From NCBI RefSeq assembly GCF_015356865.1, contig NZ_JAAFZA010000001.1, positions 62,003 through 126,002 of the forward strand: a DNA stretch of 64,000 nt. Direction: 5' to 3'. The DNA is from Catenulispora pinisilvae. Its GTDB lineage: Bacteria; Actinomycetota; Actinomycetes; Streptomycetales; Catenulisporaceae. A program made the translations under genes and the position numbers. A model generated the notes under the pieces. It saw nothing but the letters and a program-made list of their open reading frames with translations, did no database searches and was not told where the DNA came from. Shown here piece after piece: positions 1-9,051 of this stretch; the stretch's first letter is position 1, and every line of letters starts with the position of its first letter.

Positions 1-5
1 CGTAA

Positions 6-3000
6 GTGCTGCCCCAAACAGCCCGAGGGAAAGCAACTCCTTTGATCCGGGACACCGAAGATCTGAAAGCACTGCTCGGGGTTCCTTATACGGAAGAACA
101 GCTCGAAGCCATCACGGCTCCGCTGGAGCCGGCGGTCATCGTGGCCGGCGCCGGGTCGGGGAAGACGACCGTCATGGCCGCCCGGGTGGTGTGGCTGGTC
201 GGGACCGGGCAGGTGGGGCCGCACCAGGTGCTCGGGCTGACCTTCACCAACAAGGCGGCGGCCGAGCTGTCGGAGCGCATCCGCAAAGCCCTGCGAAAGC
301 TGGAAGACGAAGAACTCGATGACCCGGACTCGGATGTCGAGGAGTCGGTGGGGGAGCCGACCGTCTCGACCTACCACGCCTACGCCGACCGCCTGATCAA
401 GGAGCACGGCCTGCGCCTGGGCCTGGAGCCCTCCGCGCGGCTGCTCGCCGACGCCACGCGCTACCAGCTCGCGGTCAACGCGGTGCGCGGCCCCAAGGAG
501 CTGAAGTACTTCAAGGGCAAGGTCGCCGACCTCGCCGACAAGGTGCTGGCCCTGGACGGGGAGCTGTCCGAGCACCTGGTCTCCCCGGAGGCGCTGCGCG
601 AGCACGAGGAAGCCTTCATCGGGCAGGCCGAATCGTTCCGGGACCCCAGGAACGGCAAGGCGAAGCGCGGCTACACCGACTTCCTGAAGGCCGCCGAGAT
701 CGCCAGGCAGCGGGTCGAGCTGTCCGAGCTGGTCGAGCGCTACCGGGATCTGAAAGTGCGGCGCGACCTGATCGACTTCGGCGACCAGATGGTGCTCGGC
801 GCCCGGCTGGCCGAGGAGCGGCCGGAGGTCGGGGCGATCGAGCGCGAGAAGTTCCGGGTGGTGCTGCTCGACGAGTACCAGGACACGTCGGTGGCGCAGC
901 GCCGGATGCTGGTCGGATTGTTCGGTGGCGGGCATCCGGTGACGGCGGTCGGCGACCCGTGCCAGTCCATCTACGGCTGGCGCGGCGCTTCGGTGGCGAA
1001 CCTCGACGACTTCCCGGACCACTTCGCCAAGCCGGACGGCTCCCGCTCGCGCGGCTACGCGCTGAGCGAGAACCGGCGCAGCGGCGGCCATCTGCTGGAG
1101 TTCGCGAACGTGGTCTCGGACCCGCTGCGGCAACGGCACACCGGGGTGCGGCAGCTGCGGCCGTCGGAGGAGAAGGCGGACAAGGGCTGGACCCGCGTCG
1201 GTCTGACCGAGACCGCCGAGGACGAGGTGAAGTGGGTCGCGCGCATGGTCGCCGACGCGCACTACCGGGGCGGGGTCGCGCTGCGCGAGATCGCGGTGCT
1301 GGTGCGCAAGGGCAACCAGATCCCGCCGCTGTATGAGGAGATGCACGCGCAGGGGCTGCCGGTCGAGGTGGTCGGGCTGTCCGGGCTGGTGCACCTGCCG
1401 GAGGTCGCGGATCTGATCGCGATGCTGGACGTGCTGGACGAGCCGATCGCCAACGCCTCGCTGGTCCGGCTGCTGACCGGGCCGCGCTGGCGGATCGGGG
1501 CGCGGGACCTGGCGCTGCTCGGGATGCGGGCCCGGGAACTGGTGCGGGACCCGGCGGACTTCGCCGACCGGGCCGGCCGGGACCGGCTGGCCGAGGCGGT
1601 CGCCGGCTCGGATCCGACCGAGGTGGTCTCGCTGTCCGACGCGATGGCGGATCCGGGACCCGACCTGGCGTTCTCCGAGCAGGCCCGGGTCCGGTTCGCC
1701 CGGTTCGCCGCCGAGATCCGGATCCTGCGCCGACGGCTGTCGGAGCCGGTCCTGGACGTGCTGCACCGGGTGATCTCGGTGACCGGCCTGGACGTGGAGG
1801 TCGCGGCGTCGCCGAAACTGGTGGCGCAGCGGTCCGCGGAGACGCTGGCGGCTTTCCTGAGCCGGGCCGCCGACTTCCAGGACCTGGAGGGAGACCAGTC
1901 AGTAACCGCTTTCCGTGCCTACCTGAAAGCGGCCGAGCGGCACGAGCGCGGGATCGACGCCTCGCTGCCCTCGCAGGGCGACTCGGTGAAGCTGCTGACC
2001 ATGCACAAGTCGAAGGGCCTGGAGTGGGACGCGGTGTTCGTCCCGCACCTGGCCGGCGCCGCGCAGAAGCCGCGCGAGTCGTGGATCGGGTCCGGCGCGG
2101 TGCTGCCCTACCCGTTGCGCGGCGACGCCGAGCACCTGCCGGTCCTGGACGACGCCGGTAACACCGCCGCGTTCAAGTCGTTCAAGGAACAGGCCAAGGA
2201 GTACGAGTCCTGGGAGGACCTGCGGCTGGAGTATGTGACGGTCACCAGGCCGCGCTACTACCTGACCGCCTCGGGCCACTGGTGGGGGCCGACGCAGAAG
2301 CGCCGCCGCGGCCCGGACACCTGGCTTTCCGGGCTGTACGAGCACTGCCAGGACGGTCACGGCGAGATCGTCGCGTGGGCCGCCGAACCGGACCCGGACG
2401 CGGCGAATCCCAGCCTCGGCGCGACCGAGGCGCGCTGGCCGGTGCTGCCCGACGCGGAGGCCGCTGAGCGGCGTCGGCTCGGCGCCGAAATGGTGGTCGC
2501 GGCGCTCCATCGGCGGCAGGCCGAGGCGTACGGCGAACCGATGGACGAGGAGCCGTTTCTTGAGGAACCTCAAGAGGCTGAGCAGTCCGACGGACGCCCC
2601 GGCGGTCCGGCGGACGTCGCGCCGGGCGCCGACTTCGGGCCGCCCGCGCTGATCGATGAGACCGGCGAGCCGGTCGCCGCCGCACTGCCGGCTCAGCGGC
2701 CGCCGGAGCAGCCGGAGCAGCCTGGGCCAGCGGCACCCGACGCCGAGACCGCCGCCTGCGCCGAGGACCGGGCGGCCATAGCGTCCTGGGACCGCGACCT
2801 CGAAGCCCTGCTCGAGGAGCTCAAGCGGGGTGACGCGATCCAGCGCTACGCCCCGCTCCCGTCCTCGATGTCGGCCTCCCAACTGCTGCGCTACCGCTCC
2901 GACCCGTCGCGGTTCCGGCGCGAGCTGGCGCGTCCGATGCCGCAGCCGCCGCAGCCCTCGGCCCGGCTGGGCACCAAGTTCCACGCGTGGATCGAGTCGC

Positions 3001-3425
3001 TGTTCGGGCAGCAGGCGCTGTTCGAGTACGAGGATCTGCCCGGTGCCGCCGACGAGGAGATCGCCGACGAGGTGGACCTGAAGGAGCTTCAGGAGGCCTT
3101 CCTGCGCACGTCATGGGCCGATTCGGTGCCGGCCGCCGTCGAGCAGCCGTTCCAGGTGGTGCTGGCCGGCCGGGTGGTGCGCGGACGCATCGATGCCGTA
3201 TATAAGACTACTGACGGTTGGGAAGTCGTCGACTGGAAGACCTCCCGGTCGCACGACGCGGACCCGGTCCAGCTGGCGGTCTACCGGCTGGCCTGGGCGG
3301 AGATGCGCGGGGTGCCGCTTTCGGCGGTTTCCGCGGCGTTCGTCTACGTCCGCGGCGGCGCCACCGTCCGGCCGACGGGACTGCCCGACCGCGAGGAGCT
3401 GGAAGAGATCTTCGGGGACGGCTGA
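6..3425 (+). CDS. adnB: AdnB-like ATP-dependent helicase-nuclease
   Basis: This 1139-aa protein has a UvrD-type superfamily 1 motor followed by a RecB-type nuclease. Walker A AGAGSGKT lies near residues 47-54, the DEYQDT Walker B box near 290, and GDPCQSIYGWRGA near 317. The C-terminal nuclease carries GRIDAVY, VVDWKTS and QLAVYRLAW near residues 1060-1090, the PD-(D/E)XK core. AdnA and AdnB form the actinobacterial double-strand-break resection heterodimer. The residue pattern around Walker A and the whiB7/uvrD2/nudC neighbourhood favour AdnB; the AdnA partner would lie just left of the window. Start is GTG, and an in-frame TAA at 3-5 rules out a longer protein. A Pro/Glu-rich linker (about 860-930) separates motor from nuclease. 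Confidence 0.88.
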   Translation: MLPQTARGKATPLIRDTEDLKALLGVPYTEEQLEAITAPLEPAVIVAGAGSGKTTVMAARVVWLVGTGQVGPHQVLGLTFTNKAAAELSERIRKALRKLEDEELDDPDSDVEESVGEPTVSTYHAYADRLIKEHGLRLGLEPSARLLADATRYQLAVNAVRGPKELKYFKGKVADLADKVLALDGELSEHLVSPEALREHEEAFIGQAESFRDPRNGKAKRGYTDFLKAAEIARQRVELSELVERYRDLKVRRDLIDFGDQMVLGARLAEERPEVGAIEREKFRVVLLDEYQDTSVAQRRMLVGLFGGGHPVTAVGDPCQSIYGWRGASVANLDDFPDHFAKPDGSRSRGYALSENRRSGGHLLEFANVVSDPLRQRHTGVRQLRPSEEKADKGWTRVGLTETAEDEVKWVARMVADAHYRGGVALREIAVLVRKGNQIPPLYEEMHAQGLPVEVVGLSGLVHLPEVADLIAMLDVLDEPIANASLVRLLTGPRWRIGARDLALLGMRARELVRDPADFADRAGRDRLAEAVAGSDPTEVVSLSDAMADPGPDLAFSEQARVRFARFAAEIRILRRRLSEPVLDVLHRVISVTGLDVEVAASPKLVAQRSAETLAAFLSRAADFQDLEGDQSVTAFRAYLKAAERHERGIDASLPSQGDSVKLLTMHKSKGLEWDAVFVPHLAGAAQKPRESWIGSGAVLPYPLRGDAEHLPVLDDAGNTAAFKSFKEQAKEYESWEDLRLEYVTVTRPRYYLTASGHWWGPTQKRRRGPDTWLSGLYEHCQDGHGEIVAWAAEPDPDAANPSLGATEARWPVLPDAEAAERRRLGAEMVVAALHRRQAEAYGEPMDEEPFLEEPQEAEQSDGRPGGPADVAPGADFGPPALIDETGEPVAAALPAQRPPEQPEQPGPAAPDAETAACAEDRAAIASWDRDLEALLEELKRGDAIQRYAPLPSSMSASQLLRYRSDPSRFRRELARPMPQPPQPSARLGTKFHAWIESLFGQQALFEYEDLPGAADEEIADEVDLKELQEAFLRTSWADSVPAAVEQPFQVVLAGRVVRGRIDAVYKTTDGWEVVDWKTSRSHDADPVQLAVYRLAWAEMRGVPLSAVSAAFVYVRGGATVRPTGLPDREELEEIFGDG

Positions 3426-3503
3426 GCCGGTTCGGCGGCCGCGCCCGGCCGGGCTCGGCGAACGCCGGGTGGCCGGGATTCAAACGGGGGCGCGGCCCCG
3501 CGT

Positions 3504-3532
3504 TGTAAGCGTTTTCCCGGTAGCCGTACCCT
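3504..3532 (+). promoter_or_regulatory. LacI-family-type operator plus leaderless promoter
   Basis: TGTAAGCGTTTTCC at 3504-3517 is a near match to the TGWAARCGYTWWCW class bound by LacI/CcpA-family regulators, with the usual central CG. Ten nucleotides later TACCCT (3527-3532) fits a TANNNT -10 box and ends exactly 6 nt before the ATG at 3539, so the transcript is probably leaderless. The operator sits where the -35 region would be, so repression is the simplest reading. No LacI-family gene is in the window. Confidence 0.6.
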
Positions 3533-3538
3533 GCCGTC

Positions 3539-4918
3539 ATGCCATCGCAGTCCAGGGGAAGACATAAGAGGCGGAACATAGCCGTGACGGCCGCGGTGCT
3601 CGTCATGGCCGCGACCGTTCCTGCTTGCTCAAGCAGCACGTCGTCGGGAGCCGCCGCCGGCGGGTCGAAGACCTTCACGTACTGGTCCATGTGGAAGGAG
3701 AACGAGCCGCAGGCCACTGTGATCAAGGAGGCGCTGGCCTCCTACAAGGCCGCCACCGGGGTCACGGTCACCGTGGAGTGGCACGGCCGGGGCGTCCTGG
3801 ACGACGTCGCCGCCGCGCTCAAGGCCGGCAAGCCGGTGCCGGACCTGTCCGACGGCAGCATCAACACCATCCTCGGCGCGGCCGCCGAGGGCGTGGGCGT
3901 CACCGACCTGACGACCCTGTACCGGCACCCGGTGCCCGGGGAGAACCAGCTGCTCGGCGACATCGTGCCGGACAAGTACATGCCGCTGCTGAGCGACGCG
4001 ACCGGCGCCGAGGTGATGGTGCCCTACGAGGTCGCCTCCGAGGCCGTCTTCTTCGACAAGACCAAATACCCGCAGCTGTCCGCGAACCCGCCGCAGACCT
4101 GGGACCAGTTCGTGGACCTGATGGGCGACATCAAGGCCAAGGGCCAGGCGCCGTTGGCCCTGGACGCCAGCCCGGGCAACGCCGCGTACTGGGTGGAGTG
4201 GATGTTCGAGCGCGAACTCGGCCCCGGCCAGTTCAAGCGCACCGCCGAGGAGCAGAACGCGACCGCGGCCGGGGGGGACAGCCGCTGGGACGACGCCCGG
4301 CTGCTCGACGGCGCGCAGAAGCTCGAAACGCTGATCAAGGGCGGCGACTTCGCGCCGGGCTGGAACACCGAGGATGCCAGCACCACCAGCGCCCACGGCA
4401 AGGACCAGCAGAACGCGTGGGCCGCCGGGAAGGCCGCGCTCATCCTCGGCGGCACCTGGGTGCCCAGTGAGACCAAGCGCACGGAGAACGTGGACAGCTT
4501 CGTGTTCCCGGCGATGCCGGCCGTGGGCGGCGTGCGTTCCGACGACTCCGCGGGCGTGAACTTCTTCGGCTTCGCCGTCCCCAAGGCCGGCAAGAACGCC
4601 GACGCCGCCGAGAAGTTCATCCTCTACTTCATGGCCAAGAACCAGCTGTCGAAGATCTCCACCGAGGCCGGCAACATGACGCCGCGCATCGACATCCCGG
4701 CGCCGAGCGTGCTGGCCACGGTGCAGACCGCGCTGACCAACCGCACGGTCTTCCCGGACCAGGACGCGCTGATGCGCGACGACTCCAAGTGGTACACCAC
4801 GGTCTTCCAGCCCGCGTCCGTCGCGTTCATGGTCGGCAAGCTCACCCCGCAGCAGCTCATCAGCAAGCTGAAGTCGGACTCGACGGCCTTCTGGGCTCAG
4901 TCGGCTGCCGCCAAGTAG
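3539..4918 (+). CDS. ABC transporter solute-binding lipoprotein (sugar type)
   Basis: A 459-aa family-1 extracellular solute-binding protein. The N-terminus has Arg/Lys residues, a hydrophobic stretch and a lipobox VPAC with the lipidated Cys at residue 30, followed by a Ser-rich linker. The mature part (KTFTYWSMW..., YEVASEAVFFDKTKYP..., AWAAGKAALILGGTW..., FAVPKAGKNADAAEKF) is typical of carbohydrate-binding proteins of CUT1 importers. No permease or ATPase gene adjoins it, so it is an orphan in this window and must use a transporter encoded elsewhere. The upstream LacI-type operator agrees with sugar-responsive control. The substrate is unknown. Confidence 0.88.
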   Translation: MPSQSRGRHKRRNIAVTAAVLVMAATVPACSSSTSSGAAAGGSKTFTYWSMWKENEPQATVIKEALASYKAATGVTVTVEWHGRGVLDDVAAALKAGKPVPDLSDGSINTILGAAAEGVGVTDLTTLYRHPVPGENQLLGDIVPDKYMPLLSDATGAEVMVPYEVASEAVFFDKTKYPQLSANPPQTWDQFVDLMGDIKAKGQAPLALDASPGNAAYWVEWMFERELGPGQFKRTAEEQNATAAGGDSRWDDARLLDGAQKLETLIKGGDFAPGWNTEDASTTSAHGKDQQNAWAAGKAALILGGTWVPSETKRTENVDSFVFPAMPAVGGVRSDDSAGVNFFGFAVPKAGKNADAAEKFILYFMAKNQLSKISTEAGNMTPRIDIPAPSVLATVQTALTNRTVFPDQDALMRDDSKWYTTVFQPASVAFMVGKLTPQQLISKLKSDSTAFWAQSAAAK

Positions 4919-4965
4919 CCGCCGATCCTCAACCCGCGGGACTTGGGTGAGTGCGGCGGCGGGGT

Positions 4966-4971
4966 TACCCT
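4966..4971 (+). promoter_or_regulatory. leaderless -10 box deciding the start at 4978
   Basis: TACCCT followed by exactly six nucleotides and then GTG. No Shine-Dalgarno precedes this GTG. The spacing fits transcription starting at or next to the start codon. It supports GTG 4978 over an in-frame upstream start near 4951. Confidence 0.6.
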
Positions 4972-4977
4972 GGTCTG

Positions 4978-6360
4978 GTGACATATCACACGACACTGGA
5001 TCAGGCCGCCCAGGCGGCGGCGTCAGCGGCGAGCCCTTACGGCTCCTGGAGCGCCGAACGCCGGCGCGACCTGCTCCACGCGTGCGCCGACGCCCTGGAA
5101 GCGGCGCGCGCGGAGCTCGTCGAACTGGCCGGCCAGGAGAGCGGGCTGACCGAAGCCCGGCTGGCCGGCGAGGTCACCCGGACCACCGGCCAGCTGCGGC
5201 TTTACGGTGACCACGTCGCAGCCGGCCGGCACCTGTCCCGGCGCAGCTCGCCGGGGGCGGCGCTGGGCGGGGCCGACGTCTACACCGTCGACGTCCCGCT
5301 CGGGCCGGTCGCGGTGTTCGCGGCGTCCAACTTCCCGTTCGCCTTCGGCGTCCCGGGCGGGGACACCGCCTCGGCGCTGGCCGCCGGCTGCCCGGTGGTG
5401 GTGAAGGGGCATCCCGCGCAGCCCCGGTTGTCGCGGCGGATCGCGGAGATCCTGGGCACGGCGGTCGCCGGGGCCGGGGCGCCGAATGGCACCTTCGGCT
5501 TCCTGGACGCCGAGTCGACCGACGGCGACCCCAACAGACTCTCCATCGAGCTGGTGCAGCACCCCGCGATCAAGGCGGTCGGCTTCACCGGCTCGTTCGG
5601 CGGTGGCCGGGCGCTGATGGACGCGGCGGCGGCGCGGCCCGAGCCGATCCCGGTGTACGCGGAGATGGGGAGCGTGAACCCGGTGTTCGTGCTGCCCGGT
5701 GCCATCGCCGACGAGGCGGGCCGGAAGAAGTGGGCTGAGACGCTGGCCGGTGCGGTGACCGGTTCGGCCGGGCAGCTGTGCACGAAGCCCGGCGTGGTGT
5801 TCGTGCCGGAGACGGCCGAGGGCGAGGCGCTCGGCGACCTGACCGGTGTCCTGATCGCGGACAACGCCGCGATTCCGATGCTGACCGACGGGATGGCCGC
5901 CGCGCACCGGCATTGGCAGGAGCGGATCACCGGCGCGGGCGCGGACCAGGAGCGTGCCGGCAAGCCGTTCGCGGCGCAGATCTCTGCGAAGGACTTCGCG
6001 GGCGACTACCGCGAGGAGCACTTCGGCCCGGCGGCCGTGATCGTGCGCGCGGACCCGGCCGAGTACCCGGCGCTCGCCGACTCGCTGGAGGGCCAGCTGA
6101 CCGCGACGATCATCGCCGACGACGCCAGCGACGCCGACCGCGAGGCGGCTCGCGCGCTGTTGCCCGCGCTCGTGGCGAAGGCGGGGCGCGTGGTCTGGAA
6201 CGGCGTGCCCACCGGTGTCGCCGTGGTCGAGGCGATGCAGCACGGCGGGCCGTGGCCGGCGACGTCGGCGTCCTGGAGCACCTCGGTGGGCACCGAGGCG
6301 ATCCGGCGGTTCATCCGGCCGGTCGCGTTGCAGGGCGTCCCCGTGGACCTGGTCGGCTGA
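4978..6360 (+). CDS. aldehyde dehydrogenase, ketoglutarate-semialdehyde type
   Basis: A 460-aa NAD(P)-dependent aldehyde dehydrogenase. Family motifs are visible: SNFPFAFGVPGGDTASALAAGCPVVVKGHP (cofactor loop, about residues 117-146), FTGS near 203, the general-base Glu in YAEMGSVNP near 229, and the catalytic Cys in GQLCTKPG near 268. The PFAFGVPGGD and CTKPG signatures resemble alpha-ketoglutaric semialdehyde (2,5-dioxovalerate) dehydrogenases of sugar-acid catabolism. The real substrate is inferred, not shown. It follows the sugar-binding lipoprotein by about 60 nt but has its own promoter. The GTG start is chosen from the -10 box six nt upstream. Confidence 0.85.
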   Translation: MTYHTTLDQAAQAAASAASPYGSWSAERRRDLLHACADALEAARAELVELAGQESGLTEARLAGEVTRTTGQLRLYGDHVAAGRHLSRRSSPGAALGGADVYTVDVPLGPVAVFAASNFPFAFGVPGGDTASALAAGCPVVVKGHPAQPRLSRRIAEILGTAVAGAGAPNGTFGFLDAESTDGDPNRLSIELVQHPAIKAVGFTGSFGGGRALMDAAAARPEPIPVYAEMGSVNPVFVLPGAIADEAGRKKWAETLAGAVTGSAGQLCTKPGVVFVPETAEGEALGDLTGVLIADNAAIPMLTDGMAAAHRHWQERITGAGADQERAGKPFAAQISAKDFAGDYREEHFGPAAVIVRADPAEYPALADSLEGQLTATIIADDASDADREAARALLPALVAKAGRVVWNGVPTGVAVVEAMQHGGPWPATSASWSTSVGTEAIRRFIRPVALQGVPVDLVG

Positions 6361-6410
6361 GCGGTTCCCCACCCCCGAGACCGGCGCGGATCGACGGTCC
6401 GGGGCAGAGG

Positions 6411-6416
6411 TAAGGT
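6411..6416 (+). promoter_or_regulatory. leaderless -10 box for the M20 peptidase
   Basis: TAAGGT, then GCACGC (six nt), then ATG at 6423. No purine-rich ribosome-binding site lies before the ATG. It has the same geometry as the box before 4978. Confidence 0.6.
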
Positions 6417-6422
6417 GCACGC

Positions 6423-7841
6423 ATGACTTCTGCCTCGGACAAAGCCGTCCGTCCGTATGTAGCCGAACACGCCGACGAGTTCTTCGCCGAGCTCGACGAG
6501 TGGTTGCGGATCCCGTCGATCTCGTCGGACCCGACGAGCGCGCCGGAGGTGCGCCGGTCGGCGGAGTGGCTGGCCGCGAAGCTGCGGGAGATCGGCTTCC
6601 CGACGGTGGAGATCTGGGAGACCGCGGACGGCGCGGGGCTGCCGACGGTGTTCGCCGAGTGGCCGTCCGGGGACGCCGACGCCCCGACCGTCGCCGTCTA
6701 CGGGCACCACGACGTGCAGCCGGTGACGCCGCTGGAGCTCTGGGACACGCCGCCGTTCGAGCCGACCGTCAAGGGCGACCGGCTCTACGCCCGCGGTTCG
6801 GCCGATGACAAGGGCCAGCTGGCGTTCCACCTGCTGGGACTGCGGGCGCACCTGGCCGCGACCGGCCGACCCGCGCCGGCGGTGAACCTGAAGATCATCG
6901 CCGAGGGCGAGGAGGAGTCCGGCTCCCCGAACTTCCGCGCGCTGCTGGAGGAGAAGCGGGACCGGGTGTCGGCCGACGTCGTCGTGGTCTCCGACACCGG
7001 CATGTGGGACCGCGAGACCCCGTCCACCTGCACCGGCATGCGCGGCATGATCTCCGGCCAGATCGACCTCAGCGGCCCGGCCACCGACGTGCACTCCGGC
7101 TCTTTCGGCGGCGGGATCCCGAACCCGCTGACCGAGCTGGTGCGGCTCCTGGGCCGGGTCCACGACGATGACAAGCACGTGGTGATCCCCGGCTTCTACG
7201 ACGGCGTGGTCGAGCTGACCGAGACCGACCGCGAGATGTTCGCCAAGCTGCCCTTCGACGAGCAGGCCTGGCTGGGCAACGCCCGGTCCGCCGCGACCGC
7301 CGGCGAGGCCGGCTTCACCACGCTGGAGCGGGTGTGGGCGCGCCCGACCTTCGAGCTGAACGGCTTCTGGGGCGGGCACACCGGCCCCGGCCACAAGACC
7401 ATCGTCCCGGCCTCGGCGCACGCCAAGATCTCGATGCGCCTGGTGGCCGGCCAGCAGCCGCTGGAGGTGGCGAAGAAGTTCGAGGACTGGTTCCACGCCA
7501 ACATCCCGGCCGGCCTGACCGGCACCCACCACTGGGAGTCCGACGGCGTGAAGCCCTGCATGACCCCGCTGGACCACCCCGCGGTGCAGGCGATCAGCCG
7601 CTCGATGGGCAAGGCCTTCGGCGAGCCGGACGCCCCGCGCGAAGTGCTGTTCACCCGCGAGGGCGGCTCCGGCCCGGAGGCCGACCTGCAGGAGGTCATC
7701 GACGCGCCGGTGGTGTTCCTCGGGGTGTCGCTGCCCTCGGACGGCTGGCACTCGCCGAACGAGAGCATGACGATCCCGTTGCTGCTCAAGGGGGCCGAGG
7801 CCGCCGCGTACCTGTGGTCGGACCTGGCCGAGAAGCGCTGA
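6423..7841 (+). CDS. M20-family dipeptidase / metallopeptidase
   Basis: A 472-aa zinc peptidase of the M20 (carnosinase/CNDP-like) family. Metal and catalytic motifs are in order: GHHDVQPV near residue 95, the bridging Asp in RGSADDKGQ near 127, the catalytic Glu pair in EGEEESGS near 161-167, SDTGMW near 191, and a C-terminal PSDGWHSPNESM carrying the last zinc His. The dimerisation domain is inserted around residues 205-380 (TDVHSGSFGGG, GGHTGPGHKT). There is no signal peptide, so it is cytoplasmic and probably cleaves dipeptides or similar amides. Length is normal for the family. It runs in the same direction as nudC, with 31 nt between them. Confidence 0.9.
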   Translation: MTSASDKAVRPYVAEHADEFFAELDEWLRIPSISSDPTSAPEVRRSAEWLAAKLREIGFPTVEIWETADGAGLPTVFAEWPSGDADAPTVAVYGHHDVQPVTPLELWDTPPFEPTVKGDRLYARGSADDKGQLAFHLLGLRAHLAATGRPAPAVNLKIIAEGEEESGSPNFRALLEEKRDRVSADVVVVSDTGMWDRETPSTCTGMRGMISGQIDLSGPATDVHSGSFGGGIPNPLTELVRLLGRVHDDDKHVVIPGFYDGVVELTETDREMFAKLPFDEQAWLGNARSAATAGEAGFTTLERVWARPTFELNGFWGGHTGPGHKTIVPASAHAKISMRLVAGQQPLEVAKKFEDWFHANIPAGLTGTHHWESDGVKPCMTPLDHPAVQAISRSMGKAFGEPDAPREVLFTREGGSGPEADLQEVIDAPVVFLGVSLPSDGWHSPNESMTIPLLLKGAEAAAYLWSDLAEKR

Positions 7842-7872
7842 GGCGGCCGGACGGAGCGGGGAGGACACGTCG

Positions 7873-8958
7873 ATGAGTGAGCAGATGAGCGGCCTGACAA
7901 GTGAGCAGGCGAGCGGCCCGGAGAGCGACCAAGCGAGCAGCCCGGCACGGTATTTCGAAGGCGAACTCGGGCGGATGCCGCTGGCGCGGTCGGTCGTCGA
8001 CCGGGCCGGCGAGCGGCGTACCGACGACGAGTGGCTGGCGGCGGTCTGGGCCGATCCGGGGACCCGGGTGTTCGCCGTCGACGACAGCCGGGCCGAAGCG
8101 GTCCTGGACCCCGAGGCCGGGCTGGTGTTCCGCCCCGGGGCGGTGTTCGACGCCGGGTATCCCGAGGCTGAGCGCTACTTCCTCGGCCTCGACGATGATG
8201 ATGTGGCGTACTTCGCGGTCAGCGTCGGCGCCCCCGGCCCGGACGGCCGGCCGACGGCCTCCACCGCCGGTTCCGCCTCCACTCCGGGCGCGGCGCTGAC
8301 CTCGCCGGAGCCGCCGGCGGCCGAGGCGGCGCCGGCGCTGGGGGAGTTGCGGCACGTGCGCGAGGTGGCTGCGGTGCTGCCGGACCGCGACGGCGGCCTG
8401 CTGGCGCATGCGATCGGTCTGGACAACTGGCACCGTACGCACGGCTTCTGCAGCGTGTGCGGGAACCCGACCCGGATCACGTACGCCGGTTCGGTCCGCA
8501 AATGCGACCACTGCGGTACCGAGCACTACCCGCGGACCGACCCGGCCGTGATCATGGCGGTCGTCGACTCGGACGACCGGCTGCTGCTGGCCCGGAACTC
8601 GGCGTGGCCGGCGAACCGGGCCTCGGTGCTGGCCGGCTTCGTCGAGCCCGGCGAGACGCTGGAGGCCGCGGTGGCGCGGGAGTGCGCCGAGGAGGCCGGG
8701 CTGAGGATCACGTCCGTGCGCTATCTGGGCAGCCAGCCCTGGCCGTTGCCGCGCTCGCTGATGCTCGGTTTCACCACGACCGTGGACGACGCGACGCTGA
8801 ACCTGGACGGCGACGAGCTGGGCTGGGCCAAGTGGTACACGCGGGCCGAGCTGAAGGAGGCCGTCAACACCGGGGAACTCCTGATGCTGCCTACCGACAT
8901 CTCGATCGCCCGCCGTCTGGTCAACCACTGGTACGGCGGCGACCCGGTCGCGCACTGA
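7873..8958 (+). CDS. nudC: NAD(+) diphosphatase (NADH pyrophosphatase)
   Basis: A 361-aa Nudix hydrolase that splits NADH/NAD+ into NMN(H) and AMP. The zinc ribbon CSVCGNPTR...KCDHCGTEH lies around residues 193-215. The Nudix box GFVEPGETLEAAVARECAEEAGL is near 255-277. The NudC-specific SQPWPLPRSLM follows near 286. These three together identify NudC. ATG 7873 is preceded by GGGGAGGAC. The first 30 residues are Ser/Gln/Glu-rich and a later start is possible. Residues about 120-145 form a Pro/Ala-rich insertion (PTASTAGSASTPGAA...). NudC lies beside mycoredoxin, uvrD2 and whiB7 in mycobacteria; here about 4 kb of other DNA separates them. Confidence 0.93.
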   Translation: MSEQMSGLTSEQASGPESDQASSPARYFEGELGRMPLARSVVDRAGERRTDDEWLAAVWADPGTRVFAVDDSRAEAVLDPEAGLVFRPGAVFDAGYPEAERYFLGLDDDDVAYFAVSVGAPGPDGRPTASTAGSASTPGAALTSPEPPAAEAAPALGELRHVREVAAVLPDRDGGLLAHAIGLDNWHRTHGFCSVCGNPTRITYAGSVRKCDHCGTEHYPRTDPAVIMAVVDSDDRLLLARNSAWPANRASVLAGFVEPGETLEAAVARECAEEAGLRITSVRYLGSQPWPLPRSLMLGFTTTVDDATLNLDGDELGWAKWYTRAELKEAVNTGELLMLPTDISIARRLVNHWYGGDPVAH

Positions 8959-9051
8959 CCTACTTCCCTCATCGGATCAGCCGACGACTCAGGCTTCTTT
9001 TAGAGAACCATTGATAGGGTTTTCGGCGTTGAAGGGAGGGGAGGCTACGCC

